This document shows positions 34,426 through 43,789 of a stretch of DNA of 64,000 nt, in pieces. The DNA lies in contig CAKOOR010000001.1 of NCBI GenBank assembly GCA_934098505.1, positions 248,001 to 312,000 on the forward strand, in the 5' to 3' direction. Both the position numbers and the translations under genes were made by a program. Origin of the DNA: an uncultured Bacilli bacterium. Lineage in GTDB: Bacteria; Bacillota_I; Bacilli_A; RF39; UBA660. How positions within the stretch are numbered: the first letter of the stretch is position 1; every line of letters begins with the position of its first letter. A model generated the notes under the pieces. The model saw only the letters and a list, made by a program, of their open reading frames with translations. It had not been told where the DNA came from and did no database searches.

Positions 34426-35061
34426 ATGATAAAGCAATACGGTAATATGTTAAAATCTAAAGTAAGAAAACATCCAGAAATATGGTTACCTAGATTTAAG
34501 AAAGATTATGCAACTTTGAATGCTCAAAAGGATGACAATACTAAAAAAATACGAGAACTTCTTACCAATCCGGCTGTTGCTGAATATGCGAACTTGATTG
34601 GCACTAATCAAAAGATAACTGCGGACCAACGTCGACTTTATAAGAAAATTAAAATGTGTGAATATCTTGATTGCAAACATTTGTGGATTAATGTAGTTAG
34701 CTGGAATTTTGATGATGAAGAAGACAAGCCTATTATTTGTCAGGCTTGTCTTAAGTGTGGCTTGGACGAAAGTGTGATTTTAAAAAGCAAATCTGGAACT
34801 TATTTTTACTCCTATGAAGATGAAATAATGTATCAATTTATGCAGAACTATCATTATAAACATGGCTTAGCAATTGATGATACTGTACAGTTAATTGTTG
34901 CTAGAGAAGTTTATGCCAGAATAAAAGCGAATCATCCAGATATAGAAGACAGCCAAATGAAAAAATATATGGAAATTGCTTTGCATAATATGGATATGCA
35001 TTTTAAAAAGCAAGGTTATGTTGGTGAAGAAAAAGTTTTGAAAAGATTATTTCCCGAATAG
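34426..35061 (+). CDS. hypothetical protein with a possible zinc ribbon
   Basis: A 211-residue soluble protein. After a basic N-terminus comes a helical part (about 20-80), then CEYLDCKHLW and CQACLKCGL, four or five Cys spaced like a small zinc ribbon (about 83-120), and a helical C-terminus (YARIKANHPDIEDSQMKKYM). No known family is recognised. It precedes rnc-smc but has its own upstream region; whether it is cotranscribed with them is unclear because rnc has its own promoter. Confidence 0.6.
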   Translation: MIKQYGNMLKSKVRKHPEIWLPRFKKDYATLNAQKDDNTKKIRELLTNPAVAEYANLIGTNQKITADQRRLYKKIKMCEYLDCKHLWINVVSWNFDDEEDKPIICQACLKCGLDESVILKSKSGTYFYSYEDEIMYQFMQNYHYKHGLAIDDTVQLIVAREVYARIKANHPDIEDSQMKKYMEIALHNMDMHFKKQGYVGEEKVLKRLFPE

Positions 35062-35107
35062 TATTTGATGGAGGCAATAATCTTTTTTATATTTTGAACC
35101 GTTTTTC

Positions 35108-35136
35108 TTGGTCTTTTTTAGTTTATTTGCTATAAT
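35108..35136 (+). promoter_or_regulatory. promoter of rnc-smc
   Basis: TTGGTC, 17 bases, TGC-TATAAT (extended -10), 16 bases before the rnc start. Confidence 0.7.
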
Positions 35137-35152
35137 GAGTTAGGTGGTAAAA

Positions 35153-35806
35153 ATGAACTTTTTAGAAAAATATAATATTGATATAAAAGATAAAGAATTA
35201 CTTTTAACAAGTTTAACTCATACTAGTTATGCTAATGAACATAATGTTACTTCTTATGAAAGACTAGAGTTTTTAGGGGATAGTGTTTTACAATTAATTG
35301 TCAGTGAGTATTTATATAGCAATACTTCTTTAAAAGAAGGTGCAATGTCGAAAATGCGTGCTAGTTTTGTTTGCGAGAGTGCCTTGGCAAGTTATGCTAA
35401 AGAAATAGGCTATATCCCCTATATTAGAGTAGGACATGGTCAGTTACATGATATTAATGAAACGATTATTGCTGATATCTTTGAAGCAATCCTTGGCTGT
35501 ATCTATTTAGAATGTGGTTTTACAGTAGCTAAAGATTATGTTTATCTAACGGTAATTCCTCATATTAAACATCATGAAACTTATTTAAATGATTATAAGA
35601 GTGCTTTACAAGAAGCAACTCAGATGGATAAGAAAACCTTAGAATATAATGTTGTTAATGAGATCGGTCCTGCTCATGATAAAACTTATGAAGTAGAAGT
35701 TAAAATTGATGACATTGTTTATGGCAAAGGAATGGGTAAAAGCAAAAAAGAAGCTGAACAAATGGCAGCTAAAGATGCTTTAAGCAAAAAAGCAAGCAAC
35801 AAGTAG
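35153..35806 (+). CDS. rnc: ribonuclease III
   Basis: A 217-residue double-strand RNA endonuclease. The catalytic signature ERLEFLGDSVLQL is present (about 35-47), with the second acidic cluster ADIFEAILGCIYLE near 110. A C-terminal double-stranded RNA-binding domain (about 148-217) ends in GKGMGKSKKEAEQMAAKDAL. It processes rRNA precursors and structured mRNAs. The ATG at 35153 has AGGTGG upstream; the in-frame GTG at 35144 lies inside that site. It is followed 12 bp later by smc, the usual rnc-smc order of Firmicutes. Confidence 0.96.
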   Translation: MNFLEKYNIDIKDKELLLTSLTHTSYANEHNVTSYERLEFLGDSVLQLIVSEYLYSNTSLKEGAMSKMRASFVCESALASYAKEIGYIPYIRVGHGQLHDINETIIADIFEAILGCIYLECGFTVAKDYVYLTVIPHIKHHETYLNDYKSALQEATQMDKKTLEYNVVNEIGPAHDKTYEVEVKIDDIVYGKGMGKSKKEAEQMAAKDALSKKASNK

Positions 35807-35818
35807 TAGGAGAAGATT

Positions 35819-38770
35819 ATGTATTTAAAGAGTATTAAAGCAGTGGGGTTTAAATCGTTTGCAGATAAAATTGAACTAGACATTAAAGATGGCATAACTT
35901 GTATTGTTGGCCCTAATGGTTCCGGCAAAAGTAATATTTTAGATGCTGTTAAATGGGTGCTTGGCGAACAATCAGTTAAAACATTACGTGGTACTGGTTC
36001 GATGAGTGATGTAATTTTTAATGGCTCTAAGAGTCGTAGTCCCATGTCTAGAGCAAGTGTTTCATTAACTATTGATAATAGTAATCATTATTTAAAAAGT
36101 GAATTTAATGAAATAGAAGTTAAGAGAGTAGTTTATCGGACTGGTGAAAATGAGTATTATCTGAATAATACGAAGGTAAGACTTAAAGATATAACTGATC
36201 TTTTTATTGATAGTGGGGCATCTCGTGATGCTTATAATATAATTTCCCAAGGTACGGTAGAAGATATTGTTAGCAGTAAACCAGAAGCAAGAAGGGTCAT
36301 CATCGAAGAAGCGGCTGGCGTTTTAAAATATAAAAAACATAAAGAAGAATCTTTAAGAAAACTAGAAAAAACTAAGGATAACTTAAATACGATTAATTTA
36401 CTTATAAACGAGTTAGAAACTTCTTTAGAACCTTTAAGAGTACAATCAATCAAAGCTAAGAAATTTAATGAATATAAAAATAATCTAAAAAATTTAGAGA
36501 TTGCTTTAATTGTTAATGATATTAAGAAAATTAATTTAGAATACAATAAATTAAAAGCTCGCAATGAAGAATTAAAAACTTTAATAGAAGAATTAAATGC
36601 TAAAGTAAGTAAAGATACTGCTAACTTAGAAGTTAATAAATTAAGCAACTTAGAAGTAGAAACAACATTAAATAAATTAAATCAAAATTTAGTTGAACTA
36701 GAAAGACAAATTGCCGATACTAATGCTAAAAAGACGATGATTTTAGAACGTAAAAAATTAAATAGTAATAATGACGCAACTTTAAATAACGTTTTAAATC
36801 TAAAGGAAGAAATTTTAAGTATTGGCAAAAATATTAATTCATTAGAAGAAGAAATAAAGACTTTAAATAGTAAAAAAGAAGAATTAAAAAGTAATTTAGA
36901 TTCAATCGATAATGAAGAATTAATCTTAAGAAAAAATTATGTTACAGAATCTAATGAGTATAATAAGAAGAATAAAGAATTATTAGAACTTAATAATAGA
37001 ATGGATATTTTAAATAATAATATTTTAAATGAAGTAAATGTACCATTACCGGTTAAATCAATTTTAAATAATCCAAGATTAAAAGGTATTTATAATACGG
37101 TAGGTAAACTTCTTAATTTTGATGATGCTTATATGAATGCTATTGAAACGACTCTAGGAGCTAGCCTAAATTATTTAGTAGTTGATAATGAAACTTCAGT
37201 TAAACAAGCAATTAACTATTTAAAGGAACAAAGACTAGGTCGGGCAACTTTTTTACCTCTTAATATTATTAAACCTAAATACTTAGATAGTAATGTCTTA
37301 GATACCTTAAAAAATATGTCAGGTTTTGTTGATACCGCTATTAACTTAGTAAAATATGACCAAGCTTATGATAATATTATGCAAAATTTACTGGCGACTA
37401 CTATTGTTGTTAAGGACATTGATGCTTTAAATAATATTGCCAAACGTTTAAATTATAAATATAAAATTGTTTCTTTAGATGGCGATATTTCGTATGCTGG
37501 TGGTTCAATCAGCGGTGGAGCTAAGAAAAATGGTAATAGCATCTTAAAAGACCGTTATGAATTAACAAAATTAGAAACTAATAAAGTTAATTTAGAAACA
37601 AGTATTAGAGTAATTGAGGCGAAGATAAATTCCTTAAATCAAGAACAAGAAGAAATAAAGAATAAGAAAAATAAAATAAATAATGAATATATTGAACTTA
37701 AAGAAACTATTAATCGTAAGAATATTAGTTTAAGTGAATTAAGAAGTAATTATAAAGATAAAGAAAATACAATAAAAAATAATGAAGCTATTTTAAATAA
37801 TACAGTTGATATTGAACTTGATAATATTTTAAAAACGTATTATGATTTGAATGGCCAAAAAGATAATCTATTAAGAACTATTAAAGATTATAAAGAAAAA
37901 TTAGAAACGGCTCGTGGCGATTTAGCAGAGTTGGAACTTAACATTAAAAATAAAAATAAAGACTTAAATAAATATAATAGCGAATTTAATAGTAATGAAA
38001 TTACTTTGGGTAAGTATGATGTTAAATTAGATAACTATTTATTAACCTTAAATGAAGAATATACGATGACTTATGAGAAAGCTTTGCGGGAAGTTGATAC
38101 TAATATTGATATTGAAACGACAAGATTACAAGTAAGTAAATTAAAGAGTAATATTAAAGAATTGGGAGAAGTAAACTTAGGCAGTATTGCTGAATTTGAA
38201 CGAGTTAACGAAAGATATACCTTCTTGACTACGCAAAAAGATGACTTAGTAAAATCAATAGAAGAATTAGAAACAGCTATTGCTTCTTTAGATGAAATAA
38301 TGAAAGAACGCTTTAAAGCTACTTTTGAAGCAGTTAATAATGAATTTCAAAAAGTATTTAAAATCCTCTTTAGAGGGGGCGAAGGTCATTTAGAATTAAC
38401 GGATAAAGATAATTTATTAGAAACAGGAGTCGAAATAATCGCTCAACCGCCAGGAAAAAAATTAAGTTCTATAACCCTTTTCTCTGGTGGTGAAAGAACA
38501 TTAACAGCAATATCTTTATTATTTGCTATTTTAAATGTTAAGACAGTACCATTTGTTATTTTAGATGAAGTAGAAGCAGCTTTAGATGAAGCTAATGTCG
38601 ATGTGTTTGGCAAATACTTAGAAACGAGAAAAGATAAATCACAATTTATAATTATTACTCATAAAAAGAGAACAATGGAATATGCGGATACTTTGTATGG
38701 TATTACAATGCAGGAAGAAGGCGTTTCTAAATTAGTAAGTGTTCGTATGGAAGAAAATAAAGATAACTAG
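35819..38770 (+). CDS. smc: chromosome segregation ATPase SMC
   Basis: A 983-residue SMC protein. Head halves: Walker A GPNGSGKSN at 31-39, signature LFSGGERTLTAISLL near 888-902, Walker B VILDEVEAALDEANV near 912-926. Between them lie two coiled coils and a hinge beginning around residue 405 (LKGIYNTVGKLL, GRATFLPLN, and GGSISGGAKKNGN). The usual bacterial length is about 1150-1200, so the arms are shorter by roughly 100 residues per side. SMC forms condensin with ScpA/ScpB, not seen here. AGGAGA precedes the ATG. Part of the rnc-smc unit, ended by a terminator. Confidence 0.96.
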   Translation: MYLKSIKAVGFKSFADKIELDIKDGITCIVGPNGSGKSNILDAVKWVLGEQSVKTLRGTGSMSDVIFNGSKSRSPMSRASVSLTIDNSNHYLKSEFNEIEVKRVVYRTGENEYYLNNTKVRLKDITDLFIDSGASRDAYNIISQGTVEDIVSSKPEARRVIIEEAAGVLKYKKHKEESLRKLEKTKDNLNTINLLINELETSLEPLRVQSIKAKKFNEYKNNLKNLEIALIVNDIKKINLEYNKLKARNEELKTLIEELNAKVSKDTANLEVNKLSNLEVETTLNKLNQNLVELERQIADTNAKKTMILERKKLNSNNDATLNNVLNLKEEILSIGKNINSLEEEIKTLNSKKEELKSNLDSIDNEELILRKNYVTESNEYNKKNKELLELNNRMDILNNNILNEVNVPLPVKSILNNPRLKGIYNTVGKLLNFDDAYMNAIETTLGASLNYLVVDNETSVKQAINYLKEQRLGRATFLPLNIIKPKYLDSNVLDTLKNMSGFVDTAINLVKYDQAYDNIMQNLLATTIVVKDIDALNNIAKRLNYKYKIVSLDGDISYAGGSISGGAKKNGNSILKDRYELTKLETNKVNLETSIRVIEAKINSLNQEQEEIKNKKNKINNEYIELKETINRKNISLSELRSNYKDKENTIKNNEAILNNTVDIELDNILKTYYDLNGQKDNLLRTIKDYKEKLETARGDLAELELNIKNKNKDLNKYNSEFNSNEITLGKYDVKLDNYLLTLNEEYTMTYEKALREVDTNIDIETTRLQVSKLKSNIKELGEVNLGSIAEFERVNERYTFLTTQKDDLVKSIEELETAIASLDEIMKERFKATFEAVNNEFQKVFKILFRGGEGHLELTDKDNLLETGVEIIAQPPGKKLSSITLFSGGERTLTAISLLFAILNVKTVPFVILDEVEAALDEANVDVFGKYLETRKDKSQFIIITHKKRTMEYADTLYGITMQEEGVSKLVSVRMEENKDN

Positions 38771-38790
38771 TGTGAAAGCTAGTTATTTTT
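38763..38790 (+). terminator. terminator after smc
   Basis: Stem ATAACTAG / CTAGTTAT overlapping the stop codon, followed by T5. Confidence 0.75.
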
Positions 38791-38843
38791 AGTAGCGCAT
38801 CATTTAAAGTTTTGATATAATTTTATTAGAAAGGTTTGATAAT

Positions 38844-39320
38844 ATGCTGTTATACCATGGAAGCAATATACTTGTTGACAAGCCGGAGATCATTGAAAGT
38901 GAAAGAACTTTAGATTTTGGCAAGGGATTTTATTTGACGACTAGTTTAGATCAGGCTAAGAAATGGGCAATTTTGACTACATCTAGGAGAAAAGAAGGAA
39001 GACCTATTGTTAGTGTCTTTGAAATTCGAGATAAAGTAAATCTGAAAGTATTAAAATTTAATGGACCTGATAGAGAATGGTTAAAGTTTGTTACCGCTAA
39101 TAGAAAAAATAAAAATTATAAAAATGATTATGATTTAATAATTGGACCGGTTGCTAATGATAATACAATGCCAGTAATAAATCTTTATATAAATGGTGTT
39201 TATAATGAAGAAGAAGCTTTGAAAAGACTTTTACCTCAAAAATTAAAAGACCAAGTTGTCTTTAAAAATGATAAAGTATTAAAATATTTAGATTTCAAGG
39301 AGGAGATTATTTATGAGTAA
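38844..39320 (+). CDS. DUF3990 family, ADP-ribosyltransferase-like protein (candidate toxin)
   Basis: A 158-residue protein with the DUF3990 pattern: LLYHGSN at the start (His5), [20 protein letters not shown] (about 30-49), the segment [13 protein letters not shown] and a closing [18 protein letters not shown]. The His / FGxGFYxT / Q-F motifs follow the ADP-ribosyl superfamily layout (ART/PARP-like fold). No enzymatic activity is known to me for this branch. It overlaps the next gene by 8 bp, and that gene overlaps a DUF3791-like third, a cassette seen in several gut Firmicutes. Toxin-antitoxin function is inference. AAAGG precedes the ATG. Confidence 0.8.
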   Translation: MLLYHGSNILVDKPEIIESERTLDFGKGFYLTTSLDQAKKWAILTTSRRKEGRPIVSVFEIRDKVNLKVLKFNGPDREWLKFVTANRKNKNYKNDYDLIIGPVANDNTMPVINLYINGVYNEEEALKRLLPQKLKDQVVFKNDKVLKYLDFKEEIIYE

Positions 39321-39564
39321 GTTAGATAGTGAAGAATTATTCTTGTATGATAGAGAAATAGTAAAATTAATAAATGAGAAATATAATATTTCTTTTATGG
39401 AAGCTTTTAAGAAATTTATTAATTCAGAAACTTATAAAATGCTAGAAAATAAAGATTTAGCAATGAATTATTTTTCAACTTTAGCAATATTTGATATGTG
39501 GGAAGCTGAAAAAGTTACGGGTAGTCCCCTTAATTCCGTATATTTGAGGAATAATTATGAATAA
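39313..39564 (+). CDS. 83-residue middle protein of the DUF3990 cassette
   Basis: A small, mainly helical, acidic protein ([19 protein letters not shown], then [19 protein letters not shown]). It overlaps the DUF3990 gene by 8 bp and the following gene by 8 bp, so all three are coupled; AAGGAGG before its ATG lies within the upstream gene. No family is named with certainty. Candidate antitoxin or partner (inference). Confidence 0.7.
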   Translation: MSKLDSEELFLYDREIVKLINEKYNISFMEAFKKFINSETYKMLENKDLAMNYFSTLAIFDMWEAEKVTGSPLNSVYLRNNYE

Positions 39565-39760
39565 GGAAACAGAATTTTTTATCTATTTATTAGAAAAGTA
39601 CGCTGAGTATAAAAAAATATCTACTACTGATGTTTTAAATACATTAGAACAGCTTGATTTAACCAATTTTATTTACAATATGTATGAGAGATATCATATG
39701 GAAGCTATAGAAAATGATTTTAAAGATATAGACGATTTAATTAAAGAAAAAAGAAACTAG
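39557..39760 (+). CDS. DUF3791-like small protein of the DUF3990 cassette
   Basis: A 67-residue protein with the DUF3791 pattern: EFFIYLLEKYAEYKKIST, then DVLNTLEQLDLTNFIYNMYE, YH and a closing DIDDLIKEK. DUF3791 genes commonly sit beside DUF3990 genes, which supports a functional pair. The last of three overlapping genes, ended by a strong terminator. Mechanism unknown. Confidence 0.75.
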   Translation: MNKETEFFIYLLEKYAEYKKISTTDVLNTLEQLDLTNFIYNMYERYHMEAIENDFKDIDDLIKEKRN

Positions 39761-39808
39761 TTTGAAAAATTTACGAGATTTAAGTATCTTCTTTAAAACT
39801 AGTTTTTT
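39754..39808 (+). terminator. terminator of the DUF3990 cassette
   Basis: AAACTAGTTT occurs at 39754-39763 and again at 39796-39805; the sequence is self-complementary so the copies pair in a long hairpin, then T's follow. Confidence 0.7.
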
Positions 39809-39810
39809 AT

Positions 39811-39839
39811 TTTGCTACTTTGAGTGATTATGGTACAAT
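39811..39839 (+). promoter_or_regulatory. promoter of the peptidase/HD operon
   Basis: TTTGCT, 17 bases, TGG-TACAAT (extended -10), 42 bases before the peptidase start. Confidence 0.6.
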
Positions 39840-39881
39840 ATAGTTATAAGAAAGATAAATAATAAAATAGGAATTTTTAAT

Positions 39882-41936
39882 ATGAAAGATAATAATGATA
39901 CTTTTAATAGTCAAGAAATAAGGAAATATTTATTAGAAAAAAGAAACCAATTATTAGAACAAGAAAATCTTGATTTAGATGATAAATTTATAAATGCAAG
40001 TTTTGTTAAACTTACTAATTTAGGCAAAACAACTGAAGATACCAAAAAAATAATAGATAATGTGATTTTAGAAATTCAAAATCTTAAAAATTACTTAAGT
40101 GAAAAATTAGCAACCTTATCTTTAGAAGAAATTTATATTAGAGATGAAAATTTTATAAATGAAATTATGCAAGGATTTGTCTATAATTTTAGAACTCCAG
40201 TAGGTGCTAAAAAAGAAATTGATGTTATAGTTGATTTTTTGCAAGAAGTTAATAAATTAAAGAAGAAAAATAATGCTCTTGATTATACTATCGAGGAAAT
40301 AAAATTATTATGTAATCAATTTACTATTGCCAAAAGGGAAAAAGATGTAACGAAAATAGATATGTTAACTTTTCTACAAGGAACTGCTTTTTTTCAAAGT
40401 CTAAAAATGGAAGATCCTGAATTTAGTCAAACATATGATAATTATTTATTTAAATTAGCAAAATTATTTAACGACATGCAACTTGAATATTTTAGAAACG
40501 ATAAGCGTTTAAACAAAAGTGAATTACCACTAGCATTCTTTCAAAAATTTTTAACTAAAGCTCAGACTCTATATGATAGTGATATGCAAAAGGTAGAATA
40601 TTACAAAGATAGTAATCCCAATAGTGTTATGAATCTCTATAATGTTGGCGGTATTAGAAATATTGATGATGTAAAGAATTTTGCCAGTATATTTGAAAAA
40701 TATAAACATTATTATTTAGAAAAAATAGCTTTTGAAAGAAGTAAGATTTTTACTAGTCTTTTTGATATGAAATTGTTAGCTCAGCAAATTTTAAATAGCG
40801 ATAAAGAAACATTAAAAGAATTAGAGGCAATAAGCTCGCGATTTGCTACTAAACAGATGTATCCTCTACAAACAAAGATTTCTTTCGAAACTCTTAAAGA
40901 AATGACAATTGATTTTTTTAATAGTGTTAATCCTCAATTTGCCAGTATTGTTCAAAAGGCAGTTAATGGTGATATAGATATTAAATATGGTAATAATCCT
41001 ATGGTTAATTGTGTAGAATTAGGTACGGCAACAACGGCTGTTTTAACTAATTTTGGCGATTTAAGAGATTTATATTCTATAGTTCATGAGTTTACTCATT
41101 ATTTAGATTTGACGTTGGGGCAAAATGTAACCCGTTCCGTTTTTACAGAAACAAATGCTCAGTGTATGGAACGCTGTCTTGATTCTTATTTACTTAATTT
41201 AAATCCGGAAAAGGTAAGAGAATATGGAATCGATGCTAAAGTCTTAAAAGCTGATGTTGCCAACCGAATAGTTTCTACTTTCTTTACTCGTTTTAATTGT
41301 GTAAAAGAAGTGGCGACAAGATCAATGGCTAATGAAACACCTAATTTAGCAAAAGATAATACTTACGTTCTTTCACAATTATACTCAACTGTATTCAGCA
41401 AATTATCAAGGGATGAACAAATAGTAAGAATAAATGCTATGGTAAATGTTACGAGAAATAATGACTTAACAACTTATTTAAAATTAATTCCTTGTGATTT
41501 AACAAGACAAAATTTAAATCGGAGTAATATTGTGGCTGATTCTTTACAACAAGTTTGGACAACTTATCAGCAAAGAGAATTAGAAGCTAAACATTCAGAA
41601 GATAATCAAGATTTGGAAAATTCGCTATCAAAGCCTGATAAGCAAAATTTGTTTGGAGAACAACGTGACAAACGAATTAAAGCCCAAAGTCATTTTGATA
41701 CTATGAGTTTGCAGGATAGAGAAACATTTGCAAAAATGCAGGAAGAAGCCAAGAAGCTTAAGCTTGTTGCTAATAAAGACATGCCTATACGTTTGACTTT
41801 AGCAAAAAAAGATAAAGAAAATACCAGCAATGATTCGACTAGTAATGGTTTTATCAGTATTTTGCTTTTAAGTTTAAGTACTGGTTTTATTTCAGGAATG
41901 GTTGCGATGGCGACATATTTATTAATAAAAAGATAA
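39882..41936 (+). CDS. tail-anchored zinc metallopeptidase (HExxH, M3-like)
   Basis: A 684-residue protein. The zinc motif HEFTHYLD is at 402-409, with ETNAQCMERCLD about 20-35 residues later supplying the third ligand, as in gluzincins; the long helical N-terminal part resembles oligoendopeptidase (M3) architecture, but overall similarity is low. There is no signal peptide. The C-terminus has a conserved block (SHFDTMSLQDRETFAKMQ), a charged linker, and a terminal membrane helix (FISILLLSLSTGFISGMVAM). The catalytic domain would thus face the cytoplasm. The same C-terminal module ends the next protein. Operon with the two genes downstream, spacing 13 bp. Confidence 0.75.
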   Translation: MKDNNDTFNSQEIRKYLLEKRNQLLEQENLDLDDKFINASFVKLTNLGKTTEDTKKIIDNVILEIQNLKNYLSEKLATLSLEEIYIRDENFINEIMQGFVYNFRTPVGAKKEIDVIVDFLQEVNKLKKKNNALDYTIEEIKLLCNQFTIAKREKDVTKIDMLTFLQGTAFFQSLKMEDPEFSQTYDNYLFKLAKLFNDMQLEYFRNDKRLNKSELPLAFFQKFLTKAQTLYDSDMQKVEYYKDSNPNSVMNLYNVGGIRNIDDVKNFASIFEKYKHYYLEKIAFERSKIFTSLFDMKLLAQQILNSDKETLKELEAISSRFATKQMYPLQTKISFETLKEMTIDFFNSVNPQFASIVQKAVNGDIDIKYGNNPMVNCVELGTATTAVLTNFGDLRDLYSIVHEFTHYLDLTLGQNVTRSVFTETNAQCMERCLDSYLLNLNPEKVREYGIDAKVLKADVANRIVSTFFTRFNCVKEVATRSMANETPNLAKDNTYVLSQLYSTVFSKLSRDEQIVRINAMVNVTRNNDLTTYLKLIPCDLTRQNLNRSNIVADSLQQVWTTYQQRELEAKHSEDNQDLENSLSKPDKQNLFGEQRDKRIKAQSHFDTMSLQDRETFAKMQEEAKKLKLVANKDMPIRLTLAKKDKENTSNDSTSNGFISILLLSLSTGFISGMVAMATYLLIKR

Positions 41937-41949
41937 AAAGGAGTAAGAA

Positions 41950-43788
41950 ATGAATAATAACGAATTAAAAGAAGAAAGTTATTTACTATATTTTTCACAA
42001 GAAATGTTAGAAAAGTATGGCTTAACTTTAGAAGATAAGGAAATGATAGTAAATTTTGTAGAACGAGGAATTGCTGAGCGATTATATACTAATACTGATG
42101 ATTTTCAGCATGATTTAAAACATATTGAAAAAGTTCTAACGTATGTTAAGATGCTTACAAATGGGATTAATAATCCCCAAATTAGGCAAGATTTACTTTT
42201 AACGGCCGCTTTGTATCATGATATTGGCAAAGCTATGGGAGCTTCTAATAAAACTCATGGAGTGGTTGGGGCTCAAGAATTTGCTAAGTTGAGTCAAGAA
42301 AATATGTCACCTAAAGATATTGAAATTATTAAGATATTAATTGAACAACATGATAAAGAAGATGATAATATTGATTTTACAGATAAAGATTACTCTTTAG
42401 AAGAACAACAAGCAATTCAACTCATGGCAAACATTTTAAAAGATGCAGATGCGCTGGATAGAAATAGACTTAATTATCCAGCACCATTTGGCAATTGCGA
42501 TGTAAATAAACTTAGAACGGTGGCAGCTAAGGAAATATTATCATTAACAAATAGTTTTTATCATGATTATTATGAAACAATAATTAAGATTAGAGAACAA
42601 AGAAGTGGGACTAAAATTTTAAATAATTATGAAAAGTTAGAAGAATGGTATGCTAACTATGAAAATGGAAAAGAAAATATGTTACATGCTTCACTTGATG
42701 CAAGTATTGATGCTTTAAAACCAAGAAGAAGTACGCAAAAAGGAGCTTATGTTTACGCTGGTATCGATCCAACTGATTGTATGAAAATGGCGACTTTTCG
42801 ATTGTCATTTCTCTTTGATGGCCATAAAGAAAATGGCATGCAGATTTTAAACGAAACATTTCCTCATACGGTTGATGAAGCTTTAGATGGCAAATTTATT
42901 ACTTTCTACTTGCTACCTAATGAATTATTTCACGAATATGTTAGACAAGTAACAGCATCACCTAATCGCGAATGGGTTTCTTCAAGTGTAGTTGTACCAA
43001 AGGAACAAATATCATTTGAAGCTAAAGAATTGGTACAATATTTAATTGATACAAAAAGATTTGCCATTAGACATAATGAGTCCCAAGAAGTGAGAATGGC
43101 GGCTTTTGTCAGAATGTTTAGGACTTACATTTGGGGAATAGCTGAGATGGAGGAAAATCCTGGTATCTTTGAGCAAAAGTGGCAACAATTACAGTCTATA
43201 GTTAAATGTTATGAAACTTATTGCCCAAATATAATGGCTAAAATGACTATTATAAGACAAGCTATTGATGATGATATAAAAAACTATATTGTTGATTTTC
43301 AAGAGAAAAATGGCAGAAAACCAACTTTAAGCAATGAAGCAGAAATTTTAAAACCAGTTCAAAGTAATTTTCTTGGTCATTATTTTGCCAAGTTACCTAA
43401 TGGTAAACTCGATTGGCATCATTTGAATATGGAATATATTGAGCAAATTCTAAATAAGTATGGTTATTCAATGGACAAAAGTCCAGAAAAGGTAAGCAGC
43501 TTATTAGCTGATAAGGTAAAAACGAGGCAAGAATCGCAAAAACATTTTACTACGATGAATTTGGAAGATAAAGAAACATTTAAAACTATGCAAGCTATTA
43601 ATGAAAAAGAAAATAATTTAGAAAAGAGTAAGGATACTCTTAGAAAAACATTGATAAAAAAAGAAAATACAGGTACAAATAATAGTATTGATAATGGTTA
43701 TATCAGCACGTTACTTTTAATTTTAAGCGTTGGTTTTATTGCGGGTGCTTTAGTGGTTTTGTCTTACTTTTTTATTAGTCGAGGTTAG
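41950..43788 (+). CDS. tail-anchored HD-domain phosphohydrolase-like protein
   Basis: A 612-residue protein. The N-terminal ~200 residues carry an HD domain: DFQHDLKHIEKVLTYVK, AALYHDIGKAMG (His-Asp pair), a HGVVGAQEF helix, EQHDKEDD and KDADALDRNRL. HD proteins are metal-dependent phosphohydrolases, often acting on nucleotides or second messengers. The middle ~300 residues are unassigned. The C-terminus repeats the module of the upstream peptidase: KHFTTMNLEDKETFKTMQ, linker, and membrane helix YISTLLLILSVGFIAGALVV. AAAAGGAG precedes the ATG. The substrate is unknown; the shared tail suggests a common membrane location. Confidence 0.75.
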   Translation: MNNNELKEESYLLYFSQEMLEKYGLTLEDKEMIVNFVERGIAERLYTNTDDFQHDLKHIEKVLTYVKMLTNGINNPQIRQDLLLTAALYHDIGKAMGASNKTHGVVGAQEFAKLSQENMSPKDIEIIKILIEQHDKEDDNIDFTDKDYSLEEQQAIQLMANILKDADALDRNRLNYPAPFGNCDVNKLRTVAAKEILSLTNSFYHDYYETIIKIREQRSGTKILNNYEKLEEWYANYENGKENMLHASLDASIDALKPRRSTQKGAYVYAGIDPTDCMKMATFRLSFLFDGHKENGMQILNETFPHTVDEALDGKFITFYLLPNELFHEYVRQVTASPNREWVSSSVVVPKEQISFEAKELVQYLIDTKRFAIRHNESQEVRMAAFVRMFRTYIWGIAEMEENPGIFEQKWQQLQSIVKCYETYCPNIMAKMTIIRQAIDDDIKNYIVDFQEKNGRKPTLSNEAEILKPVQSNFLGHYFAKLPNGKLDWHHLNMEYIEQILNKYGYSMDKSPEKVSSLLADKVKTRQESQKHFTTMNLEDKETFKTMQAINEKENNLEKSKDTLRKTLIKKENTGTNNSIDNGYISTLLLILSVGFIAGALVVLSYFFISRG

Positions 43789-43789
43789 A

